This document shows, piece by piece, positions 38,426 through 46,273 of a stretch of DNA of 64,000 nucleotides (its first letter is position 1; every line of letters begins with the position of its first letter). Source of the stretch: Myceligenerans pegani (lineage in GTDB: Bacteria > Actinomycetota > Actinomycetes > Actinomycetales > Cellulomonadaceae); NCBI RefSeq assembly GCF_014892515.1, contig NZ_JADBGR010000054.1, forward strand, positions 62,001 to 126,000, given 5' to 3'. Below the pieces are notes generated by a model that worked only from the letters and a program-made list of their open reading frames with translations, made no database searches and had not been told where the DNA came from. Made by a program: the position numbers and the translations under genes.

Positions 38426-40101
38426 CCTTCGTTCGATTCGCCGCTTGGCACACTTTTTTGCGAAGCGGCGGTGGACGCGGCGTCGCCGGCCGACGGGCCC
38501 GAGGACGCGCCGATCTCGCGCAGGCCCGCCCCGAGCGCGTGCCTGCCCTCGAAGGGCGTGACGCACGACGACGTCGACGGCGCCGTCGCGCTCACGACCT
38601 GCTCGGCGCCGACCGAGATGGTGCAGCTGATCTCGCCCTCGGCGCCGCTCCCCGTCGCCCCGACCGCGAGCACGCTGTCGTCGACCGGGATCCGCCCGCG
38701 CCACGGCGTCTCGACGAGGAAGCCCTCCTCGTTGCCCACCTGGACCGTGTCGCCGCGGGCCGCACCGCCCCCGGACGGTGCGGGGCTCGAGGAGACACCG
38801 GGGTCGTCGCGCACCACCGTCGCCGCGTACCCGACGAGGACCTGCTCGCCCGGGGTCGCGGTGGTGATCTCGATCTCGACGAACTGGTCCGGGCGCGGAT
38901 CGGCGCCGAGATGCTCGCCCTCCATCGTGTACCAGCCGTCGGGCGCCACGGCGCCCGCACTCGGCGGGTTCGCGAGGCGGTCGTAGAGCGTCCACGCACC
39001 CACGGGCAGCAGGACACCGGCGAGACCCGCCGCGACGACCTTGAGCGCGGCGACCCCTCTCCCGCGCGACCGGCCGCCGGCCGGATCGATTCGTTCCCCG
39101 CCCGTGTACGGGCTGAGCTCCTCGGTCTCCTCCGCTTCGCTGCGGGCCTCCAGGGCCCGGACCGCCTTGGCCCGCGCGGCGATCATCGTGTTCATCGCCG
39201 GGGTGGTCTGCCAGGTGACGGGCCGGGCCGTGCGCCGGGTGATGCGCTCGACGATCTGCTGCGGCGTCGGGCGGGCCGCCGGATCCTTCGCGAGGCAGTC
39301 GCGGATCAGGAGCTTCAGCTCGGACGGCACGCCGTCGAGGTCCGGCTCGGTGTGCACCACCCGGTACGCGACGGACTCCGCCGGGCCGCCGCCGAACGGC
39401 GAGCTGCCCGTCGCGGCGTAGGCCAGCAGGCAGCCGAACGAGAAGACGTCGGACGCCGTGCCGGCCTCGTGCCCGCGCACCTGCTCGGGCGACATGTACG
39501 ACGCCGTCCCCAGCACCTGGCTGACGGACGTGAGCGCGGTGGCCTCCAGCGCCCGAGCGATGCCGAAGTCGATGATCCGCGGGCCGCCCGTGGTGAGCAG
39601 CACGTTGCCGGGCTTGAGGTCCCGGTGCACGAGCCCCGCGCCGTGGATCGTGGTGAGGCCCTCCGCGAGCCCGAGGCCGAGCGCGCGGAGGGTCGGGACG
39701 TCGAGCGGACCGGACTCACCGATCGCCTCGCGCAGCGACGGGCCGAGCACGAACGAGGTGGCCATCCACGGCTGGCGGGCGTGCGGGTCGGCGTAGACCA
39801 GCCCGGCGGTGTGACTCCCCGCCACCCGGCGCGCGGCGTCGACCTCCCGCGCGAACCGCTCCCGGAACTCCTGCTCGCCGGTCAGGTCGAGGCGGACCAC
39901 CTTGACCGCGACCTTCTCGCCCTCCGGCGTCCGGCCGAGGTACACGGTCCCCATCCCGCCGGAGCCGAGCACCCCGAGCAGCCGGTACGGTCCGAGGTGG
40001 CGCGGATCCTCCGGACGCAGCGGCACGGCCGCGCCCGCGGACCCGGGGGCGCCGGGACTCGCCTCGATCGACACGCTGTGATTCCCCCTCACAGGTTTCA
40101 T
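38422..40101 (-). CDS. Receptor-type Ser/Thr protein kinase
   Basis: 559 residues. An intact Hanks-type kinase domain (about 39-290): GSGGMGTV glycine loop, Lys67 in VAVKVV, HRDLKPGN (159-166), DFG (178-180) and SPEQ. A juxtamembrane linker leads to one membrane helix (about 350-372) and a ~185-residue extracytoplasmic domain with two cysteines (ISCTISV, SSCVTPF). No PASTA repeats are present, so the ligand is unknown and probably not muropeptide. The ATG has GGGAG upstream. Coupling to soxR suggests a joint response to envelope or redox stress (inference). Confidence 0.92.
   Translation of the reverse strand: MKPVRGNHSVSIEASPGAPGSAGAAVPLRPEDPRHLGPYRLLGVLGSGGMGTVYLGRTPEGEKVAVKVVRLDLTGEQEFRERFAREVDAARRVAGSHTAGLVYADPHARQPWMATSFVLGPSLREAIGESGPLDVPTLRALGLGLAEGLTTIHGAGLVHRDLKPGNVLLTTGGPRIIDFGIARALEATALTSVSQVLGTASYMSPEQVRGHEAGTASDVFSFGCLLAYAATGSSPFGGGPAESVAYRVVHTEPDLDGVPSELKLLIRDCLAKDPAARPTPQQIVERITRRTARPVTWQTTPAMNTMIAARAKAVRALEARSEAEETEELSPYTGGERIDPAGGRSRGRGVAALKVVAAGLAGVLLPVGAWTLYDRLANPPSAGAVAPDGWYTMEGEHLGADPRPDQFVEIEITTATPGEQVLVGYAATVVRDDPGVSSSPAPSGGGAARGDTVQVGNEEGFLVETPWRGRIPVDDSVLAVGATGSGAEGEISCTISVGAEQVVSATAPSTSSCVTPFEGRHALGAGLREIGASSGPSAGDAASTAASQKSVPSGESNEG
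38443..38457. repeat. 15-bp repeat GCTTGGCACACTTTT, copy 2
   Basis: Identical to 37263-37277, 1180 bp away. Here it sits inside the last codons of the kinase and within an 8-bp inverted repeat (CGCCGCTT/AAGCGGCG), just upstream of the soxR start. Confidence 0.6.
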
Positions 40102-40262
40102 CGGTTGGTCTCCCGGCGACGCGCGGGCGGCCCGCAGTGCTCGTGCGCGACGGCCTGGGGACGCGGGCCCCACCTGTCGCGCGCCCGATGCTACTGGGGC
40201 CGGTCTGGCAAGCGCGAATCCACCACGGCCTTGACGTGGGAACTCGACGGGGGAGGGTGCGC

Positions 40263-41627
40263 TCAGGCCGGCGCGCGGGACGGTTCCCTGACCAGCGCGA
40301 GCATGGCCAGGCCGACCAGCACCACGAACAGCACCGCGAGCGTCCCCCAGATGATCGCGCCGGTGAGCTGCACCACGAGCCCCCAGAGCAGCGGCGTCAG
40401 GAACGACGCCGCCCTGCCGGTGGTGGCGTACAGGCCGAAGACCTCCGACTCCCGGCCCGCGGGGGTGATGCGTGCCAGGAACGATCTCGACGACGCCTGC
40501 GCCGGACCCACGAACAGGCACAGGAACAGGCCGGCCGCCCAGAACACGACCGGCCCCAGCGGGTGCAGCACGACGATGACGACCCCCGCGACGACCATCC
40601 CGGTGAGCGACACGACGACCACGGCGCGGCTCCCGAACCGGTCGTCCACGAAGCCCGCCACGAACGCGGCCGCACCCGCCACGAAGAGCGCCACCAGACC
40701 GAACGCCTGGACCGACGTCTCGGGGAAGAAGAACGCCTGCGCGGCGATGATCGCGCCGTAGGTGAACACTCCGGTCAGCCCGTCCCGGTAGATCGCCGAC
40801 GCGACGAGGAACCAGAACGTCGGACGCGCCTCGCGCCAGAGCCCGACGACGTCCTTGGCGACGATCACGTAGCTCCGGAAGAACCCGACCTGGGGCCGGT
40901 CCTGCGCCGGCGGGGTCTCCGGCACCTCCAGGAAGAGCGGAAGTGCGAAGACCACGGTCCACACCGCGCAGAACACCGCGATGACCCGGTAGCCGAGACC
41001 GTCGTCGGTGGGCATCCCCCAGAAGTTGAACGCGCCGGCGACGATCACGGCACCGAGTGCCACGATCCCCCCGACGTAACCCATCCCCCACCCGAGGCCG
41101 GACACCTTGCCGACGGTCCGCGGCGTCGAGACGCTCACCAGCATCGCGTTGTAGTTCACGCCCGCGATGTCCTGCACGACCTGCATCAGGCCGATCAGGA
41201 TCGCGCCGAACCAGAAGTACGCCGGGTCCGCGGACACGAAGAACAGCCCGAACTGCAGCAGGACCAGGGCGAGCGTGGACCACCCGAGCCACCGCTTGCG
41301 CCGCCCCGAGACATCGGCGCGCTGCCCGATCACGGGTGCCAGCAGGAGAACGGCGATCCCCGCGATGAACCCGGCGTAGCCGTAGTTCGCCGCGAGCTCG
41401 GCGAGCGCGCGGCCGTAGGCCGGGTCGTCCGGCCCCAGCGCCGCCACCGCCGGATCGATGAAGTGCTCGCTCGTCAGGTAGGAGGCCGCGAACACGAACG
41501 TGATCAGCACGGTGTTCAGCGGCTGCGTGCCCCAGTCCCACAGGGCCCACGCCAGGACCCGCTTGCGGGGGATCGCGGCGTCGGCCTGCCGGTCGAGCCC
41601 CGTCGTGGGGGCGGCGTTCTCGCTCAT
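40263..41627 (-). CDS. MFS permease, UMF1/Atg22-like
   Basis: 454 residues, about 12 membrane segments. WALWDWGTQPLNTVLITFVFAA near the N-terminus is the hallmark of the UMF1 (Atg22-like) MFS branch; GQRADVSGRRKRWL is the cytoplasmic loop 2-3 motif. Members are putative effluxers of amino acids or small metabolites; the substrate is unknown. 161 bp separate its stop from the kinase start. It starts MSENAAPTTG with GAGGAGAG upstream. Confidence 0.88.
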   Translation of the reverse strand: MSENAAPTTGLDRQADAAIPRKRVLAWALWDWGTQPLNTVLITFVFAASYLTSEHFIDPAVAALGPDDPAYGRALAELAANYGYAGFIAGIAVLLLAPVIGQRADVSGRRKRWLGWSTLALVLLQFGLFFVSADPAYFWFGAILIGLMQVVQDIAGVNYNAMLVSVSTPRTVGKVSGLGWGMGYVGGIVALGAVIVAGAFNFWGMPTDDGLGYRVIAVFCAVWTVVFALPLFLEVPETPPAQDRPQVGFFRSYVIVAKDVVGLWREARPTFWFLVASAIYRDGLTGVFTYGAIIAAQAFFFPETSVQAFGLVALFVAGAAAFVAGFVDDRFGSRAVVVVSLTGMVVAGVVIVVLHPLGPVVFWAAGLFLCLFVGPAQASSRSFLARITPAGRESEVFGLYATTGRAASFLTPLLWGLVVQLTGAIIWGTLAVLFVVLVGLAMLALVREPSRAPA

Positions 41628-41712
41628 GGGACGGAACTCTCCTCGATTCGGATGAACGAAAGGTAGCGCGCGTCACCGACAACGGCGCCGGCCCGGGCGC
41701 GGGGTGCGTCCG

Positions 41713-43005
41713 TCACGCCTCCCGCCCGGCGAGGTTGTGCCGCCCGATGTCCCCCACCGTCGCCGCGCCCGCCAGCGCCATGGTGATGTCGAGCTCGGCG
41801 AGGACGTGCCGGGTGACGGCGTGGACGCCCTCGGCTCCCGCGAGCGCGAGGCCGTAGACCCAGGGGCGGCCGAGCAGGACGGCGTCCGCGCCGAGGGCGA
41901 GGGCGACGAAGGCATCCGCTCCGGTGCGGATCCCGGAGTCGAAGAGGACGGGTGCGTGCGGGGTGGTGCGGGCACGGACGGCGGTGGCGATCGCGGGAAG
42001 GGCGTCGAGGGAGGCGATGGCGTTGTCGAGCTGTCGCCCGCCGTGGTTCGACACGATGACGCCGGAGGCGCCGTGGTCGAGGGCGGCGGTGGCGTCGTCG
42101 GGTGTCTGGACGCCCTTGACGAGGACGGGCAGGTCGGTGAGCTCCCGGAGGCGCGCGAGGTCCGCCCAGGTGAGTGTCGGGTCGGAGAAGGTGTCGAGGA
42201 AGGTGTCGACGTGGGCGCGGGTGGCGCGGTGCCGGCGGAGGGAGGCGAGCGTCGACAGGGCGCGCAGCGTGGGCCGTGGCCCGGGGACGGACGACGACGG
42301 CGCGGGGCGGGCCGCGCGTGCGGCGGAGAGCTTCCGGAACTCCGGGTCCGAGAGGTACTGGGCGAGTCCTTCGCCGCGGGCGAACGGGAGATGGCCGAGG
42401 TCGAGGTCGCGGGTCCGCCAGCCGAGGGTGCTGGTGTCGGTGGTGAGCACGATGGCGTCGGCCCCGATCGCCTCGGCGCGGCGGACGAGGGACCGGGTGA
42501 GCTCGGCGGACCGGGGCCAGTAGAGCTGGAACCAGCGGGGAGTGCCGCCGAGGGCGTCGGCGACGTCCTCCATCGGGACCGAGGCCTGGGAGGAGATGAC
42601 GACGGGCAGCCCGGTGCGGGCGGCGGCGCGGGCGAGCTCGGGCTCGGCGCCTCGTGGTGTCCCGCGGGCGCCGCGTCTGTGCCGCACGGCGAGTTCGAGG
42701 GCACCCACGGGCGCGTACAGCAGGGGTGCCGCCAGGTCGCGGCCGAGCAGGGTCGTGGTGAGGTCGCGGGCGTGCGTGCCGGTGAGCTGGCGGGGCAGGA
42801 TCCGGTGGCGGGTGAAGGCCTCGCGGTTGGCGGCGACCGTGCGCTGGTCCCCGGCGCCGTCGGCGACGTAGGCGGCGGCCCGGCGGGTCATGACGGCCCG
42901 GGCGGCCGCCTCCAGGCGGTCGGGCGAGGTGGGGACGACGGGGCGGTGTCCGTAGGCACCCGCGGTGTAGATGCCGGACTGCACCGTCCGGGAGATGGTC
43001 GTCAT
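41713..43005 (-). CDS. FMN-dependent alpha-hydroxy-acid oxidase, lactate 2-monooxygenase-like
   Basis: 430 residues, TIM barrel. The catalytic and FMN-binding segments are present: LYAPVGALE, VISSQASVPMEDV, QLYWPRSAEL, LTTDTSTLGWR, VLVKGVQ, VIVSNHGGRQLD with the active-site His-Gly-Gly-Arg, and DSGIRTGADAFVALALG. The GWRTRDLDLGHLPF segment resembles lactate 2-monooxygenase of mycobacteria more than L-lactate dehydrogenase LldD. It oxidises L-lactate or a similar hydroxy acid. ATG 43005 has CAGGAG nine bases upstream. Confidence 0.88.
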   Translation of the reverse strand: MTTISRTVQSGIYTAGAYGHRPVVPTSPDRLEAAARAVMTRRAAAYVADGAGDQRTVAANREAFTRHRILPRQLTGTHARDLTTTLLGRDLAAPLLYAPVGALELAVRHRRGARGTPRGAEPELARAAARTGLPVVISSQASVPMEDVADALGGTPRWFQLYWPRSAELTRSLVRRAEAIGADAIVLTTDTSTLGWRTRDLDLGHLPFARGEGLAQYLSDPEFRKLSAARAARPAPSSSVPGPRPTLRALSTLASLRRHRATRAHVDTFLDTFSDPTLTWADLARLRELTDLPVLVKGVQTPDDATAALDHGASGVIVSNHGGRQLDNAIASLDALPAIATAVRARTTPHAPVLFDSGIRTGADAFVALALGADAVLLGRPWVYGLALAGAEGVHAVTRHVLAELDITMALAGAATVGDIGRHNLAGREA

Positions 43006-43058
43006 CGGTGCGGGCTCCTGCCTGGGGCGAGCGGCGGGCGAGCGGTGTCGGTGGGCGG

Positions 43059-44186
43059 TCAGAGGGTCTCGGCAGGTGAGGTCTCGTGCTGCCAGTGCCA
43101 GGCCTCCGGGACGCGCCCGTTGGGTGCGGCCCATCGGGGATGGAGCCAGCCGTGGGCGGGTGCGTTGGCCTGCATCCACTCGTGCTCGGGGGTTCCGAAC
43201 GTCTGGACGCCGCCGCCGAAGTCGACGGCGACGCCGAGGCCGTGCGTGGAGCAGCCCGGCGCGGCGGCCAGCGGTGAGTTCGGGTCGTAGAGGCCGGCCT
43301 GGTCGGCGAGGCTGCGGTAGGCGGAGTTGATCGTGAGATCGGTGCCGAACCGGGCGCGGTACGCGTCGTTGAGGGAGACGAGCGAGTCGAGGAGGTCGGT
43401 GCGCACGCGGTACTCGGGGGCCCAGGGGATGGCGGCGAGCCGCTGGTCGGCCAGCCGGCCGCTGTCGGGGGTCCAGAGCTGGTCCGGCGCGGGACAGGTC
43501 GCGGCGTCCTGGGCGGTGATCATGCTGTCCGTGGTGGAGCCGAGCTCCGCCCGGCGGGAGGTGAGGTCGGCGACCGCCTCCTCGAGCTGGACGAGGTCGG
43601 CGTCCGCGAGGCCGTCGTCACGGGTCCGGGTGTGGGCGACCTCGGCGGAGTCGAGGGCGGAGCGTAGCGCGGTGCGCGCGAGTTCGTCGCCGTCGAGATC
43701 CTCGGTGACGCGGTAGATCTTCTCTCCCCGCGTGATGGTCGCCTCGAGCCGGTCGCGACCCTCGGCGATGTCGTTCCTGGCGCGCTGCACCATGGACGCC
43801 CAGACGCGGTCGGAGGCGGCGATGAGGTTCTCGGTGGCCGCGGAGGCCTGGCCCGGCATCCGGTCGACGAACGCGACGCCGTTGAGGACATCGTCGGCGC
43901 CGGTGAGCTGCTCGGTCAGTTCTTGCCGGGTGGCCGGGTCGGCGACCCGGCCTTCGGACTGGGCGAGCAGCGTGTCGGCGGACGCGGCCTGCCTGGCCAG
44001 GTCGTCGGCCTCGCGCTCCAGGTACCAGTAGGCGGCCCCGACGGTGACGACCAGCAGGAGCGCGAAGACCGCGATGATGATCGCGTTGGTGCGACCACGG
44101 TGGCGCTTCCTGGGTTTCTTCGCGGGAGCCGGCGACGGGAAGGGCGGCGGCTCGGCTGCGGGGGGCGGGAAGGCCGTCTGGGTCAC
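43059..44186 (-). CDS. Membrane-anchored D-alanyl-D-alanine carboxypeptidase (M15B/VanY-like)
   Basis: 375 residues from a GTG. A basic cytoplasmic tail, one transmembrane helix (about 36-55, NAIIIAVFALLLVVTVGAAYWYL), an extracellular coiled-coil region (~60-215), and a C-terminal M15 peptidase domain: SAYRSLADQAGLYD, STHGLGVAVDFGGG (zinc His and Asp) and EAWHWQHE (catalytic Glu and zinc His). It trims D-Ala from peptidoglycan stem peptides. A TAGGTT box eight bases before the GTG suggests leaderless translation. The long coiled coil is unusual and may position the enzyme away from the membrane. Confidence 0.9.
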   Translation of the reverse strand: MTQTAFPPPAAEPPPFPSPAPAKKPRKRHRGRTNAIIIAVFALLLVVTVGAAYWYLEREADDLARQAASADTLLAQSEGRVADPATRQELTEQLTGADDVLNGVAFVDRMPGQASAATENLIAASDRVWASMVQRARNDIAEGRDRLEATITRGEKIYRVTEDLDGDELARTALRSALDSAEVAHTRTRDDGLADADLVQLEEAVADLTSRRAELGSTTDSMITAQDAATCPAPDQLWTPDSGRLADQRLAAIPWAPEYRVRTDLLDSLVSLNDAYRARFGTDLTINSAYRSLADQAGLYDPNSPLAAAPGCSTHGLGVAVDFGGGVQTFGTPEHEWMQANAPAHGWLHPRWAAPNGRVPEAWHWQHETSPAETL

Positions 44187-44396
44187 AGCGTCAGAACCTA
44201 CGGCACGACGCGGTGACGTGGACAATCGCGGCCGGGTGATTTCCGGCCGCGGTCGCGCGGTACCGCCACGACCGCGGCCGGTCCTCCCTGGGGCCGGGAG
44301 GGCGGGGACAGGTGCGGGAGCACAGCGGTGCGCGGTGGCGGTCGGTGCGCGGGCATGGTTCTCCGTGGTCGTGCCGTGGCGGGCTATCATCCGTTC
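44187..44396. promoter_or_regulatory. Divergent promoter region peptidase / hydrolase
   Basis: 210 bases. Minus strand: TAGGTT (44200-44195) for the peptidase. Plus strand: TATCAT (44385-44390), six bases before the hydrolase GTG at 44397. Both spacings fit leaderless mRNAs. No gene is seen. Confidence 0.4.
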
Positions 44397-45410
44397 GTGT
44401 CCGATCCTTTGCCGTCCGCGTCGTCGCCGGTGCCGTTGCACTGGCAGCCGGATACGTTGCTCGGTGAGCCGTTCGAGCAGAGCAAGCTCGGCCCGGCGAC
44501 GCTGGTGCGCTACGCCCCGGACGGGCCCGCCACCGACACGGACGGAGCCGGCGCCGGTCTCGCGCCGCCCGCCGCCGTCGTCCATGTGCACGGCTACAAC
44601 GACTACTTCTTCCAAGAGCACCTGGCCCGTGCCTTCGCCCGTGCGGGGTACGCGTTCTACGCCGTCGACCTGCGTGCCGCCGGTCGTTCGCTCCGTGCGG
44701 GGCAGGTGCCGCACTTCGTGGGGGACCTGCGTGAGCAGGCGGCCGACATCGACGAGGCGGCGCGCGCGGTGCGCGGTCTGCACCCGGGGGTCCCGCTGGT
44801 GGTGCACGCCCATTCCACGGGCGGGCTGACGGCCGCGTTGTGGGCGCATGCCCGTCGTCGCACGCTGCCCGACGGTTCCTACCTGGGCCCGGATCTGCTG
44901 GTGCTGAACAGTCCGTTCCTCGATCTGCCGGGCACGTTGTTCGAGCGCACGGTGGGGACGTGGATCCTGCGGATCGCGGCGCCGGCGAGTCCGCACCGGG
45001 TGGTGACGGACGGTCCCAGTGTGTACGCCACGCATCTGCTGGCCGCGAACGGGGGGCGCTGGGAGTTCGACACGCGTCTCAAGAAGCCGGAGGGGCAGCC
45101 GGCTCTCGCGTTGTGGATGCGGGCGGTGCGGCGGGTCCAGATGCAGGTGGCGCGGGGGCTGCGGATTCCCGTGCCGGTGCTCGTGGCACGGTCGGACTCG
45201 TCGGGGCCGGACCGTGCGGACAACCCGTGGCTGGGTGTGCAGGACACGGTGCTCGAGGTCGATCAGATCGCGCGGCGGGCGCGGCGGCTCGGCGACGACG
45301 TCACGCAGCTCGTGGTGCCCGGCGCGGTGCACGATCTGTCGCTGTCGGCGGAGGGGCCGCGGACCGAGTACCTGGGCAAGTTGTTCGCCTGGCTGGAGGA
45401 GCGGTTGTGA
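44397..45410 (+). CDS. Alpha/beta hydrolase (lysophospholipase-like)
   Basis: 337 residues from a GTG that directly follows a -10-like TATCAT. The fold's elements are visible: VVHVHGYNDYFFQEHLA (oxyanion loop), VHAHSTGGLTAAL with the nucleophile Ser in the elbow, and VVPGAVHDLSLS with the catalytic His. Similar to monoacylglycerol lipase/lysophospholipase L2 families. Its last bases overlap the next start (GTGA), coupling it to a glycerophosphodiesterase; together they would degrade lysophospholipids to glycerol phosphate. No signal peptide, so cytoplasmic. Confidence 0.9.
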   Translation: MSDPLPSASSPVPLHWQPDTLLGEPFEQSKLGPATLVRYAPDGPATDTDGAGAGLAPPAAVVHVHGYNDYFFQEHLARAFARAGYAFYAVDLRAAGRSLRAGQVPHFVGDLREQAADIDEAARAVRGLHPGVPLVVHAHSTGGLTAALWAHARRRTLPDGSYLGPDLLVLNSPFLDLPGTLFERTVGTWILRIAAPASPHRVVTDGPSVYATHLLAANGGRWEFDTRLKKPEGQPALALWMRAVRRVQMQVARGLRIPVPVLVARSDSSGPDRADNPWLGVQDTVLEVDQIARRARRLGDDVTQLVVPGAVHDLSLSAEGPRTEYLGKLFAWLEERL

Positions 45411-46234
45411 CGGCGCGAGGTCCGGGCGGCGCGCGCGGCACGGAGTACTTCGACGCCCCGGGCGGGTTCGCCGCGCTCGCGCACCGCGGTTTCGCGCGTC
45501 CCGGGGGCGTGGACAACGGGCTGGAGAACTCGCTGGCCGCGTTCGCCGCCGCCGTCGGGCTCGGTTACTCGTACGTGGAGACGGACGCCCACGGCACGCG
45601 CGACGGGGTCGCCGTCGCCCTGCACGACGAGTCGCTGGACCGCACCACGGATTCCACCGGGCTGGTCGCCGAGCTGCCCTGGAGCGTGGTCCGCGGTGCG
45701 CGGATCGGCGGCACCGAGCCCGTGCCCCGGCTCGACGAGCTGCTGGGTGCGTGGCCGGGTCTGCGGGTGAACATCGACGTCAAGGCGGATTCCGGCGTGG
45801 CGCCCGTGGCCGAGGCGGTCGAGCGGACGCGTTCCCACGATCGTGTCTGTATCACCTCGTTCTCCCCCGCACGGCGTCGTGCGACCCTGGCGCGACTGTC
45901 CCGGCCGGTGGCGACGTCGGCCGGGCGCGGCGAGGTGGCGCGTTTTCTCGCCGGGGCGCGGACCGGCCTGGCGCTCCTGGCGCGGAGCGCCCTGCGGGAC
46001 GTCGGTGCCCTGCAGGTCCCGGTGACCGAGCGGGTGCCGGTGGCCGGCCGGCTCACCGTGGTCGACGGCGCGACCGTGCGCGCCGCCCACCGGGCCGGCA
46101 AGCAGGTCCATGTGTGGACCATCGACGACGCCGCCGAGATGCACCGCCTCATCGACCTCGGCGTGGACGGCATCGTCACGGACCGCGCCGACGTCCTCAA
46201 GGAGGTCCTCACCACCCGCGGCCTGTGGCCCTGA
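45407..46234 (+). CDS. Glycerophosphodiester phosphodiesterase
   Basis: 275 residues. GDPD TIM barrel: AHRGFARPGGVDNGLENSL, YVETDAHGTRDGVAVALHDESLDRTT (catalytic His and metal-binding Glu/Asp) and NIDVKAD. It hydrolyses glycerophosphodiesters to glycerol 3-phosphate and an alcohol. The GTG start is contained in the stop of the hydrolase gene (GTGA), indicating a two-step phospholipid salvage operon. No secretion signal. Confidence 0.93.
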   Translation: MTARGPGGARGTEYFDAPGGFAALAHRGFARPGGVDNGLENSLAAFAAAVGLGYSYVETDAHGTRDGVAVALHDESLDRTTDSTGLVAELPWSVVRGARIGGTEPVPRLDELLGAWPGLRVNIDVKADSGVAPVAEAVERTRSHDRVCITSFSPARRRATLARLSRPVATSAGRGEVARFLAGARTGLALLARSALRDVGALQVPVTERVPVAGRLTVVDGATVRAAHRAGKQVHVWTIDDAAEMHRLIDLGVDGIVTDRADVLKEVLTTRGLWP

Positions 46235-46273
46235 CACCCTGACCCGTCCGCGCGGTCACGGCGCCACGGCCCG

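Noticed and set aside
38446-38461. TTGGCACACTTTTTTGC looks like a sigma-54 -24/-12 promoter
   Set aside because: Spacing between GG and GC is one base too long, and sigma-54 is generally absent from actinobacteria; the segment is inside kinase codons.
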